DNA of 64,000 nt from Methylocystaceae bacterium (GTDB lineage: Bacteria; Pseudomonadota; Alphaproteobacteria; Rhodospirillales; Terasakiellaceae), in contig JABXIG010000003.1 in the NCBI GenBank assembly GCA_013373205.1, positions 558,001-622,000 on the forward strand, read 5' to 3'. Position numbers and translations under genes: made by a program. Under the pieces are notes generated by a model that did no database searches, was not told the DNA's origin, and worked only from the letters and a program-made list of their open reading frames with translations. This document shows positions 1 to 7,719 of this stretch, in pieces (position 1 is the stretch's first letter; each line of letters opens with the position of its first letter).

Positions 1-582
1 TACGACACAGGCGATACCGCATCGGGCTTGATTTTGAAGCACGTTCATGACCTGTAACTGATGGCCCGGATCAAGGTCTGCTGTTGGTTCATCAGCAAAC
101 AGGATATGCGGTGCACCAGCATGGGCACGCGCCAGCATGACGCGGGCACGTTCCCCACCTGATAATGTGGACACCAAACGGTCCTTAAGGTGGGTCAGGT
201 GAAAAATGTCAAGAGCGTTGGAAATAGCGTCCAAATCCGCTGCGGTTTTCTGGCGAAACAGGCTTTGATATGGCAATCGACCCATTTCAACTACTTTGTT
301 GACGCTCATGGGCCAGTGGCAAACACTGCCTTGAGCAACGTAGCCGATCTGGCGGCCTCGTTCCCTTAGCGACATATCTTTCAAGGGGTGATCTTTAAAC
401 ATAACCTGTCCTGAGGCAGGTTCATTCAATCCGACAAGGGTTTTCAGCAAGGTTGTCTTGCCAGCCCCATTTGGACCGATCAGGCCGATTATTTCCCCTT
501 GATTTATATAAAAAGAAAGGTCTTCTAAAAGTTTTTTACCGTCAATCGAAACGGAAATTTGTTCAGCTGAAATAATTGCCAT
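1..582 (-). CDS. btuD: Cobalamin ABC transporter ATP-binding protein (BtuD/FecE type), 3' part outside window
   Basis: This is the cytoplasmic ATPase that would drive vitamin B12 import through the BtuC permease encoded just upstream. The first 194 residues are visible and the end lies beyond the window edge. Seen: Walker A GPNGAGKTT at residues 36-44, a Q-loop (YVAQ), the ABC signature LSGGE at 140-144 and Walker B ending in D164-E165, so all visible nucleotide-binding motifs are intact. The ATG overlaps the stop of the permease gene by one base (TAATG), which implies translational coupling. Iron-siderophore and haem ATPases belong to the same family; the B12 assignment rests on the cobalamin riboswitch and the btuB-like receptor at the head of the operon. 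Confidence 0.9.
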   Translation of the reverse strand, partial: MAIISAEQISVSIDGKKLLEDLSFYINQGEIIGLIGPNGAGKTTLLKTLVGLNEPASGQVMFKDHPLKDMSLRERGRQIGYVAQGSVCHWPMSVNKVVEMGRLPYQSLFRQKTAADLDAISNALDIFHLTHLKDRLVSTLSGGERARVMLARAHAGAPHILFADEPTADLDPGHQLQVMNVLQNQARCGIACVV

Positions 583-1568
583 TATCGCATCTCCCGTCGT
601 GTTTTCAGGATCAGATAAAGAAAAAATGGTGCCCCGATGAGCGCGGTCAAAACGCCAAGGTTGATCTCTGGTTTTGAAGGGATCAGGCGCACCGCGATAT
701 CTGCAAGAACCAGCAAAACCGCACCACCTAATCCACTAACCAGCAAAAGACGGCTGGGTTGATAGGACACCAATGGACGCAACAGGTGGGGGACAACAAG
801 ACCAATAAAACCAATGCTGCCCGCCGCTGATACCGATGCGCCGACACACATGGCTGTTCCGATGATCAAGCGCAGGTTCACGCTTTTCAAATTGATCCCC
901 ATAGAACGCGCTGTCTCTTCGCCTAAGGTCAGCGCATCAAGTGCACGCGCCGTCGTTAGGATCAACACCCAGCCCATAACCATAAAGGGCAGGGTCAGTG
1001 AGACATCTGTCATACTACGATCTTTTAAAGCCCCCATCACCCAAAAGAGCATTTCCGTCACCGCCCATGGGGTAGGGGCAAGGCTCATGGTTAATGACGT
1101 CAGGGCCACAGCCAAGCTGCTGATGGCAACACCTGCCAGAATGATGGTGAGTACAGACGCGTCCCGGCCCGTCAGTACGAACAATAGAGCAACAGCCAAG
1201 CCTGCCCCTGACATGCTGGCGACGGGCAGTGACCATGCAAAGCTGCTGGCCAGACCAAAATAAATGGCAATCACGCCGCCTAATCCAGCCGTTGCTGAAA
1301 TGCCAACAACACCAGGCTCGGCCAATGGATTGCGCAACAGTCCTTGCATTGCCGCCCCGCTTAAGCCTAGCGAAAAACCAATGAAAACGCCTAATAAAAC
1401 CCGCGGCAGGCGGATTTCCTGAACAACGATTTGGTAGCCGCGTTCTGCATCACCCACAAGGCCACCCCAGAGGATATCAAGAGGTAACGGCGTGTATCCA
1501 ATATAAAGGCCGAGCCCCATCACAATCAAAACGCATAGAAACAGACTGGTGGTAAGTTTGATCATCAC
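582..1568 (-). CDS. btuC: Cobalamin ABC transporter permease (BtuC/FecCD family)
   Basis: Inner-membrane permease of the FecCD/BtuC family, about 328 residues with roughly ten hydrophobic segments, the usual size. The family's conserved stretches are visible (GAAMQGLLRNPLAEPGVVGI near 70-90, and GFIGLVVPHLLRPL near 255). It would form the homodimeric channel that takes cobalamin from the binding protein encoded upstream. Two starts overlap the btuF stop: GTG at 1568 and ATG at 1565. Either gives a coupled operon, and I favour the ATG. Specificity cannot be read from the permease itself and is taken from context. Confidence 0.9.
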   Translation of the reverse strand: MMIKLTTSLFLCVLIVMGLGLYIGYTPLPLDILWGGLVGDAERGYQIVVQEIRLPRVLLGVFIGFSLGLSGAAMQGLLRNPLAEPGVVGISATAGLGGVIAIYFGLASSFAWSLPVASMSGAGLAVALLFVLTGRDASVLTIILAGVAISSLAVALTSLTMSLAPTPWAVTEMLFWVMGALKDRSMTDVSLTLPFMVMGWVLILTTARALDALTLGEETARSMGINLKSVNLRLIIGTAMCVGASVSAAGSIGFIGLVVPHLLRPLVSYQPSRLLLVSGLGGAVLLVLADIAVRLIPSKPEINLGVLTALIGAPFFLYLILKTRREMR

Positions 1569-2386
1569 GTCTTCTTTTCTTTTAAATAATGAATCGCTTT
1601 ATAGAGAAACCAGCCCCCACAGGCCCAGTATTTGTCCGGTACATCAATAACAGGGGTGGACTTCATCAATTCTTGCATCGCACTATGTTGACGCAGTCGG
1701 GTGGAGAGGCTGTATTTGCCTTTTGTAAAAAAGCTCATGACCAGCACGTCTGGTTTTTTGAGCACCAGTTCTTCCAGAGACAGGGATGACCAGCCTTTTA
1801 ACCCTAATTCACTTGCGAGATTGCGATAGCCTGCGGCATGTAAAACCATTTCCACAAACGTGTTTTGCCCTGCGCTATAGCCGCCCGGCATAAAGTATGC
1901 AGCGCGCGGTCCATGAATGGGGGCATCAAGCTGCATTGTGTTTTTTAATTGAAAAAGAAGCTTTTCTGCTTGTTCCATTTCCCCTAATGCCTCGGCAACT
2001 TTTCGGGTCTCGGCTTCAATCTGGTTATAGGTGACAGGCAGAGATAACATCAGAACGGGGACACCGGACTGTCGTAATATTTCAATCGTTTTGAGGCCGC
2101 GCCATCTATTGGCAATGACAAGATCCGGCTTCAATAATAAAATTTCTTCCGCCGTACCGCGGGTAATCGTTATCTTTTTTGCTTTTTCATATTGTAGTGA
2201 AATATGTGGGTTCCTCGCATCCTCAGATAGGGCTGCAATCCGGTCTGGTTCGACCAGTCCCAACACATATTGATCTGCACAGACACTTAGACTGACAATG
2301 CGTTTGGGTTTATCGGCCTGTGCAGGCCCCATAAAAAGGAAAACTGCGGCAAACAAAAGCCCACCACAGATAATGCGAAAAAACAC
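1565..2386 (-). CDS. btuF: Periplasmic cobalamin-binding protein (BtuF-like)
   Basis: A 273-residue periplasmic solute-binding protein of the helical-backbone class (BtuF/FhuD/FepB). It begins with a signal peptide (hydrophobic core up to about residue 22, then AQA before DKPKR), followed by the typical RIVSLSVCADQYVLGL start of the first lobe. It would capture cobalamin released by the outer-membrane receptor and deliver it to BtuC. The start is GTG at 2386, directly abutting the TAG stop of the upstream gene with no intergenic base, and its stop overlaps the btuC start. Annotated relatives are often just called ABC transporter substrate-binding protein. Confidence 0.87.
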   Translation of the reverse strand: MFFRIICGGLLFAAVFLFMGPAQADKPKRIVSLSVCADQYVLGLVEPDRIAALSEDARNPHISLQYEKAKKITITRGTAEEILLLKPDLVIANRWRGLKTIEILRQSGVPVLMLSLPVTYNQIEAETRKVAEALGEMEQAEKLLFQLKNTMQLDAPIHGPRAAYFMPGGYSAGQNTFVEMVLHAAGYRNLASELGLKGWSSLSLEELVLKKPDVLVMSFFTKGKYSLSTRLRQHSAMQELMKSTPVIDVPDKYWACGGWFLYKAIHYLKEKKT

Positions 2387-2959
2387 CTAATGCCCCCCAC
2401 ATCTGAATTTTGTTCCCGATTGATCCTGTGGATCAGGATCCAGACCTAGATATTTTTTTCTAAATTCGTTCCACATCCCAAGACGTGACCAATCGGGGGT
2501 CTTGAGAAGTTTTTCCTCATCACTGATAAAGGGATTGGGGAAAAAGATGGTGATCATTTGTTCATCTTTACCGTTATAGAAACGCATCCCCCAACTTCTG
2601 GGGCTGTTGTCTGAATTGAGGTAGCGATACATTTCCGCGCGTTGGCAGCGTCGATTATGGGCAAGACTTGGGCTGACCGGAAAGAAACGGTTGCCTTTAT
2701 GATGACCAATACATAGATGAAAGTGCCAGCTACCGAAGTTAACCGTCAGATAGCCATCCAGCATATTTATGCGGGTGGGGGCATTTGGTGCATGGATTTC
2801 AAAGACAGCACCTTGAACAAGGGGGCCGAAGACCACCTTGTCCCAATAGTTTTCGAAAACATCGCTAAAGATAGCCAACAGGTTTTCTTCACTTGTGTCC
2901 AACGGGAAGATTTCCATCTTCCCGTTCCCTTCTTCATCAACAATAAACGAATGTGTCAT
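2387..2959 (-). CDS. Conserved protein of unknown function in the B12 uptake operon
   Basis: A 190-residue protein without signal peptide or obvious membrane segment, so probably cytoplasmic. I do not recognise a characterised domain; it resembles an uncharacterised proteobacterial family (possibly the one labelled DUF7676, from memory and unverified). Seen: a His-rich stretch WHFHLCIGHHKG around residues 78-89, an arginine-rich RRCQR at about 103-107 and a C-terminal RCGGH. Together these could hold a metal or cofactor. It starts 8 bases after the btuB stop and abuts btuF, so it is an internal member of the riboswitch-controlled operon. A role in handling or sensing cobalamin is inference only. 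Confidence 0.7.
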   Translation of the reverse strand: MTHSFIVDEEGNGKMEIFPLDTSEENLLAIFSDVFENYWDKVVFGPLVQGAVFEIHAPNAPTRINMLDGYLTVNFGSWHFHLCIGHHKGNRFFPVSPSLAHNRRCQRAEMYRYLNSDNSPRSWGMRFYNGKDEQMITIFFPNPFISDEEKLLKTPDWSRLGMWNEFRKKYLGLDPDPQDQSGTKFRCGGH

Positions 2960-2967
2960 AAGTCACC

Positions 2968-4824
2968 TTAAAAGCTGGCCCGAACACCGACATAGGCGGC
3001 ACGTCCACCTGTGCCGTAACTGGATGCTTCCTGATAGTCTTTGTCCAAGATATTTTCGACGCGGCCAAAGACGGTTGCCACATCATTAATTTTGTAGGAT
3101 GTCTTGAAGTCATAAACCGCAAAGCCCCCCATATAGCTTGAAGTTGCGCTGTCATAGGTCCGTCCTTTTGCGCGCACAGACAGATCGGTTGTCAGATCGT
3201 CCATAGGCTCGTAGGCAATACTCAAAGACCCTTCATGTTTTGGGCGACGTGCAAGGGTCCCACCCGTGCTTTTGTCTTCAGCCAGGGTGAATGTGTAAGT
3301 TCCGGAAAGGGATAAATTGTCTAAAATATCAGCACTTAAGCCCATTTCCAAACCACGTGACTCTGCTTTGCTGACATTTACATAGCCAGACCCGACCCAA
3401 CTGATGAGGTTTTTCGTTTTATTTTCGAAATATGTGACATCAATGAGTAGGCGATCATCCCATAACGGTTGTTCCACCCCGAAATCCCAGCCACGGCTTT
3501 CTTCTGGTTCAAGGTCTTCGTTACCACCGCCCCAGACGCTTTCATAAAGTTCATAAAGGCTGGGAGCGCGAAAACCTGTTCCTAAACTACTGTGAAAGCG
3601 GGTATCTGTTGCCTCCAACGTATAGGAGCCAGTCAAACGATACGTGTCAAAATTCCCGTATTTTTCATGATCATCTAATCGTGCACCGCCGGACAGGATC
3701 AGATTTTCAATGGCCTCGATCTGATAGGCCGCAAAATACCCATTATTGCGGACTTTCTTATCAATGCCGGACTGTTCTGTATGTTCTTGTTCAGTTTCTG
3801 CACCAAAGACGATGTTTTGAGCATCCGTAATTTTAAAATTCCCTTGGTATTCAAACTTATTTTTAAAACCGTCGAAATAGGAATTGCGAGCCTCACCAAT
3901 ATAGGTATCACGCTCACTGCTGATATAGCTTACGCCCACCTTATTGGTCAGCCGCTTATCAAACAGTGCGAGATTTGCCCCCAGATATGCACTGCTTTCC
4001 AACTTTCGCATATTGTCATTGCGATCCACAGCGCGGCTACCGGGCCAATTGTCGTTTTCAATTTCGGATCGCATATGGCGCAGTTTTGTTTCAACGGAAA
4101 AGTTATCGTTAAAATCTACACCTAAGCTGGCATTCACGGTTAGGTTTTCCGCCCCGTCTTCCTCGTCATTTCCATTGCGCTCATCAGCAGAGGAAAAGCC
4201 TTGTGTATTCAGATAGCTGGCACTTACAGCATAGGATAGTTTTTGCTGGGCGCCTGACAGGGACGCTTTTAGATTTTTGGTATTATAGCTACCATATTCT
4301 GCTGATACAGATGAACGTGGTGCGCCTTTGCCTTTTTTGGTGATAATGTTAATAACGCCGCCAATGGCATCGCCACCGTATAGTGTGCTTTGCGGGCCGC
4401 GAACGATTTCAATTCGTTCAATATCCGTCACCATCAAATGACCAAAATCATAAGATGGCTGCGATGCACTGGGGTCAGCCATTTCAACGCCATCAATTAA
4501 CAACTGAGTATGATAGGCATTCATGCCCCGCATAAAAATAGACGTAGTTGCACCAAAGCTGCCTGTCTGTGTAATAGATAAACCGGGCACTTTACGTAAG
4601 ACATCAATAACTTCGCGAGCTTGCTCGCGTTCTATTTCTTCTGCTGTAATAACCGTGGTTGCACTGCCAATTTTAGAAAGGGGCATTGCTGTTCGTGTGG
4701 CCGTGACCACAACATCTTCTCTTTCAGTTTCTTGTGCTTGTGCCATTGAAACCATCATTGATATTAAACCTGCCGAGATACTGAGGCATTTGACAGGGCG
4801 AACGAGTTCGTTCAGAGTGCACAT
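2968..4824 (-). CDS. btuB: TonB-dependent outer-membrane cobalamin receptor (BtuB-like)
   Basis: A 618-residue TonB-dependent receptor. From the chosen ATG it has a signal peptide ending near AQAQE (residue 31), a TonB box EDVVVTATR at about 36-44 like the VVTA box of BtuB, a plug domain (about 48-165, with VRGPQSTLYGGDAIGGVINI) and a 22-strand barrel ending in aromatic F, as expected for BamA recognition. A longer reading frame opens at 4899, but the ATG at 4824 has GGAG 7 bases upstream and a proper signal peptide. The 25 extra residues would be encoded across a perfect hairpin, so I reject that start. The cobalamin riboswitch upstream identifies the substrate. Confidence 0.9.
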   Translation of the reverse strand: MCTLNELVRPVKCLSISAGLISMMVSMAQAQETEREDVVVTATRTAMPLSKIGSATTVITAEEIEREQAREVIDVLRKVPGLSITQTGSFGATTSIFMRGMNAYHTQLLIDGVEMADPSASQPSYDFGHLMVTDIERIEIVRGPQSTLYGGDAIGGVINIITKKGKGAPRSSVSAEYGSYNTKNLKASLSGAQQKLSYAVSASYLNTQGFSSADERNGNDEEDGAENLTVNASLGVDFNDNFSVETKLRHMRSEIENDNWPGSRAVDRNDNMRKLESSAYLGANLALFDKRLTNKVGVSYISSERDTYIGEARNSYFDGFKNKFEYQGNFKITDAQNIVFGAETEQEHTEQSGIDKKVRNNGYFAAYQIEAIENLILSGGARLDDHEKYGNFDTYRLTGSYTLEATDTRFHSSLGTGFRAPSLYELYESVWGGGNEDLEPEESRGWDFGVEQPLWDDRLLIDVTYFENKTKNLISWVGSGYVNVSKAESRGLEMGLSADILDNLSLSGTYTFTLAEDKSTGGTLARRPKHEGSLSIAYEPMDDLTTDLSVRAKGRTYDSATSSYMGGFAVYDFKTSYKINDVATVFGRVENILDKDYQEASSYGTGGRAAYVGVRASF

Positions 4825-4860
4825 TGCAGACTCCGTCTGTGTGAATTTATCCAAGTTCAC

Positions 4861-4897
4861 GAAGCCCCCGTCGATCCGCCAAGATTTCGGGGGCTTC
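4861..4897 (-). promoter_or_regulatory. Perfect 10-bp hairpin in the btuB leader
   Basis: GAAGCCCCCG and its exact reverse complement are separated by 17 bases, about 40 bases before the btuB ATG and about 240 bases after the riboswitch aptamer. No U-tract follows, so it is not a classical terminator. It may be part of the expression platform, a processing or stability element, or an RBS-access switch. Confidence 0.5.
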
Positions 4898-5134
4898 ATG
4901 CGTTAAAAGTGCTATGGACTGAATATGATTCAACCCAATAGCCGTCATGCCAGAATTGACATAACGAAAACCACGGATCAAACGCGACAAGCACAAAGCA
5001 TGAGCGTAAAAACCGTTCTTTTTTCTGGATGGAAACTATTTGAAAAAATAAGATTCCCACCACAGCAACACAAAACGCGTCACCACAATGGGGTACCATG
5101 CCTTCAAACCTTCCCGTATGAAGGACGGGTAACG

Positions 5135-5318
5135 CTGACGATGGCAGGTCTCCTGACTTTGCGGGTCTTGGCTAATCGGTTCGACCTTCCCGGCAATATG
5201 AATTTGCCAGTGATCCTCCTTAGAACCGACGCTTTCCGCTTACAGTTGCGGGGGCAGTGCTGGGTTTACACCAGCTTCCCATTTTCACCCCAAAATTGTT
5301 TGGGGCACCAACGTCTAA
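5135..5318 (-). ncRNA. Cobalamin (adenosylcobalamin) riboswitch
   Basis: Read on the minus strand, the segment contains the B12 box AGTCAGGAGACCTGCC (5143-5158), the core strings GGGAAGCTGGTG and GCACTGCCCCCGCAACTGTA, and a short closing stem (GACG at 5311-5314 with CGTC at 5137-5140). These are hallmarks of the class I cobalamin aptamer. It precedes btuB and should reduce expression of the whole uptake operon when cobalamin is plentiful. Just downstream a small hairpin (CCTTC...GAAGG, about 5101-5125) could be part of the switch. A TTGACT box lies near 5350 as a weak -35 candidate. Confidence 0.93.
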
Positions 5319-5423
5319 TATTGCTTTTATCGTACCTATAGCTCAGAGTCAAACAATAGAGATGAGCTATTTGTTTTAAAATGAGCATGTTATCAGGTGT
5401 TTAGTAGCCTAGGGTTTTGTTGA

Positions 5424-6104
5424 TTATTTGATCGTAGCTTTTTCGTAGAAACAATAACCGATATAGCGAACAGCCCGAATGGGAAGCTCGGTACCTTCAT
5501 TGGCAAATTTTTTACGCAGACGCGAAATCAAGGTGTGCAGGCTTCCTTCTTCAATGGGGTGCGAGGCCGTACCTAGACCTTGAAGAATTTTATCTTTATC
5601 CACGGCTTCGCCATTGGTTGAAATAAGAAGTTCCAGAAAGAGAAACTCTTTTTCAGTCAATTCCAAGCTACGGTTGTCCGGTGTCATGATTTGACGATGT
5701 TGGCTGTCCAGGCACCAGACTTCTTTCGGTTGCGGGGAAAGCCGATTGTAAAGCGACATAATAACGGCTTTAAGTTCCCGGATGTTGACCGGTTTTGTGA
5801 GGTAAATATCTGCGCCTTTTTCTAAGCCTTTGACACGATATTCCAGATTGCGTGTGCCACTAACGAGGATCAGGCCAAAGTCTGTTTTGTTCCTCAATTC
5901 GGGGAGAACCTCAAACGCTGTTTCACCCGGTAAGGACACATCCAGAATTAGAATATGAGGCTTGATTGCAAAGATTTCTTGCTTCATTTTCTTGAAAGAG
6001 GAAAAAGGGAACACTTTAAATCCTTCATTTTCGAGAAGGACAGTCATGGATGTCAGATAGTCGTGGTCATCATCGACAAGGATAGTTTTGATCGAAGTCG
6101 GCAT
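5424..6104 (-). CDS. Two-component response regulator, OmpR/PhoB type
   Basis: A 226-residue DNA-binding response regulator. The receiver domain (1-120) has the acidic pocket D11-D13, the phospho-acceptor D55 in LILDVSLPG, and K104 in YLTKPVN, all intact. The C-terminal part (about 130-222) is an OmpR/PhoB winged helix, with LELTEKEFLFLELL and the recognition-helix region ISRLRKKF at about 193-200. Its ATG overlaps the kinase stop by one base (TAATG), so the two are coupled. The target is unknown. The divergent export locus beyond the kinase gene, with phased repeats in its upstream region, is the obvious candidate. Confidence 0.9.
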   Translation of the reverse strand: MPTSIKTILVDDDHDYLTSMTVLLENEGFKVFPFSSFKKMKQEIFAIKPHILILDVSLPGETAFEVLPELRNKTDFGLILVSGTRNLEYRVKGLEKGADIYLTKPVNIRELKAVIMSLYNRLSPQPKEVWCLDSQHRQIMTPDNRSLELTEKEFLFLELLISTNGEAVDKDKILQGLGTASHPIEEGSLHTLISRLRKKFANEGTELPIRAVRYIGYCFYEKATIK

Positions 6105-7456
6105 TATATTTTTAGTTCCTGATCAATAGTAAATCTGAAAATAGTCCGTTCCTGATTGCTCATTAGCTCAATTTTTGCATTATGGTAATCAAGGATTTTT
6201 TTGGCGATGTAAAGGCCAAAGCCACTGCCTGAAATAGTTTCGTGTTGTTTTGCACGGTAAAATTTTTCAAAGATGCGACTGCGCTCTTTTTGAGGAATTT
6301 CCTCGCCTTCGTTATAGACATCGACCTGCAATTCATTGCCATTTGGTCGACATAAACTGATTGAACAGCTCTCTCTGTTGTTGGTGTATTTAATGGCATT
6401 ATCCAACAGGGATGAAATAGCTGTTGAGAGAAGAAACGGGTCACCGATAATGGTGCAGTCATCAAATTCACTTATTCTTTTGTGATAGGTAATGTCATAT
6501 TCAAAAGACAGGTTCTCCAAGGCCTCTGCTAAGCTGAATTCAACTTGGCGCAAATTATCTGCTGAGGCATTGGTCCATTCATTGACCAATGATTGATCAA
6601 CCAACCGTGAAAGACGTAAGGTCGCACGATGAATGCGTTTAACCGCATCTTTTGACAAGGGGTTGATGTTTTTTTCAAGGCTATCAATAAGCTCTGCAGA
6701 ATTCAGGATTGTTCCCATTGGGGTCTTAAATTCATGGGAGACCATGCCCCAGAAATTACTTTGTTCAAGTCTGGCGTCTTTTTCTTTATTCAGGGCTAGT
6801 GTTATTCCCTCACGTAGTTGCTGTGAGATAAGCATCAACAACCCGAATGTGATGATGAGTTGACCAATGATGATAAGAAAGAAATGAATAGAGGTTGTTG
6901 AACTTTCCTCCATTAAATTGATGTAGGTCTCTTGTTTTATGAGAATAAATAAGCTGCGCATGATCATGGTTAAGGCAAGGATTGTAAACCCAATACCGGG
7001 TAACAGGTGCGCGCTGCTTTTTGTTTTTTGATATTGATTGATCAAAAGAAACGCAGAAGCCACAAAGAAAATTGCATGTGCTGTGTTTGAGATATGAATA
7101 CGGATGTTGAGGACTTGTTCATTGTTATAAAGAACAGCAAATAAAAGCACCATCGTGATACAGACGACCCCAATAAATTCATAGTTGGGGGTGCGCTCCA
7201 AGTGTTTTGAAATCCCTAAATACATAATGCCATGACTTACGATTAGCAGGGCGTTTGCAAGAAAAATGGAAAGAAAGGGGGAGATGACGTCGCGCAGAAA
7301 GATGAGCGTGAGACCAACTGAGATTAAAGCAAACCCGATTGTCCAATCGCGCGGACCTTTCAACTTTGGGTATTGCTTGTACGTGAAGAATACCATGACT
7401 GAGGAAATCAGGTAGACGGCACTCATAATAATAGAAAGGGTTCTGATGTCGAGCAT
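6104..7456 (-). CDS. Membrane sensor histidine kinase
   Basis: A 450-residue kinase with an N-terminal membrane region of about seven hydrophobic helices (residues 5-215) and no large periplasmic domain, resembling 7TM-type sensors. The dimerisation/phospho-acceptor helix has H241 in MVSHEFKTP. The ATPase domain shows the N box (LLDNAIKYTNN, 350-360), a G1-like NEGEEIP (382-388) and G2 SGSGFGLYIAKK (409-420). No PAS or HAMP domain is apparent. It is first in a two-gene operon with the response regulator and is divergent from the TolC-like gene, 263 bases away. The input signal is not readable from sequence. Confidence 0.88.
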   Translation of the reverse strand: MLDIRTLSIIMSAVYLISSVMVFFTYKQYPKLKGPRDWTIGFALISVGLTLIFLRDVISPFLSIFLANALLIVSHGIMYLGISKHLERTPNYEFIGVVCITMVLLFAVLYNNEQVLNIRIHISNTAHAIFFVASAFLLINQYQKTKSSAHLLPGIGFTILALTMIMRSLFILIKQETYINLMEESSTTSIHFFLIIIGQLIITFGLLMLISQQLREGITLALNKEKDARLEQSNFWGMVSHEFKTPMGTILNSAELIDSLEKNINPLSKDAVKRIHRATLRLSRLVDQSLVNEWTNASADNLRQVEFSLAEALENLSFEYDITYHKRISEFDDCTIIGDPFLLSTAISSLLDNAIKYTNNRESCSISLCRPNGNELQVDVYNEGEEIPQKERSRIFEKFYRAKQHETISGSGFGLYIAKKILDYHNAKIELMSNQERTIFRFTIDQELKI

Positions 7457-7528
7457 GTGACTGATTCTATTAGCTGTTTTATAACTTTCTCCTAAGAGTA
7501 AATGATCTTTCCATGAAATGCCAGCGTC

Positions 7529-7553
7529 GTAAGGATATGTAAGAAAATGTAAG
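7529..7553. promoter_or_regulatory. Three 10-bp-phased GTAAG repeats, candidate response-regulator site
   Basis: GTAAG occurs at 7529-7533, 7539-7543 and 7549-7553, exactly one helical turn apart. The last two copies lie in a longer 10-bp tandem direct repeat (ATGTAAGAAA twice, 7537-7556). OmpR-family regulators bind such phased direct repeats. The site lies between the kinase gene and the divergent TolC-like gene. No strong sigma-70 promoter was evident in the remaining part of this 263-base gap. Confidence 0.5.
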
Positions 7554-7719
7554 AAAAAACGAGTCCTTTGAACAGTGCGGCTGTGGTAGTTTAAATAAAA
7601 ATAATGCGCTCATTTGCGGATATATGATTGGGCATAAAATGCTATTTGATTATCACTTACTTCTTTTTATTAAGTTGTGAGGGGCGCGTTGTTGAATAAA
7701 ATTACGGTGTATATTGACA

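Noticed and set aside
4825-4899. Longer N-terminus for the BtuB-like receptor
   Set aside because: It would run through a perfect hairpin in the leader and place 25 residues before the signal peptide; the ATG at 4824 has a good ribosome site.
4896-5341. Small open frames across the cobalamin riboswitch on both strands
   Set aside because: They cover a structured RNA and its leader and encode no recognisable protein.
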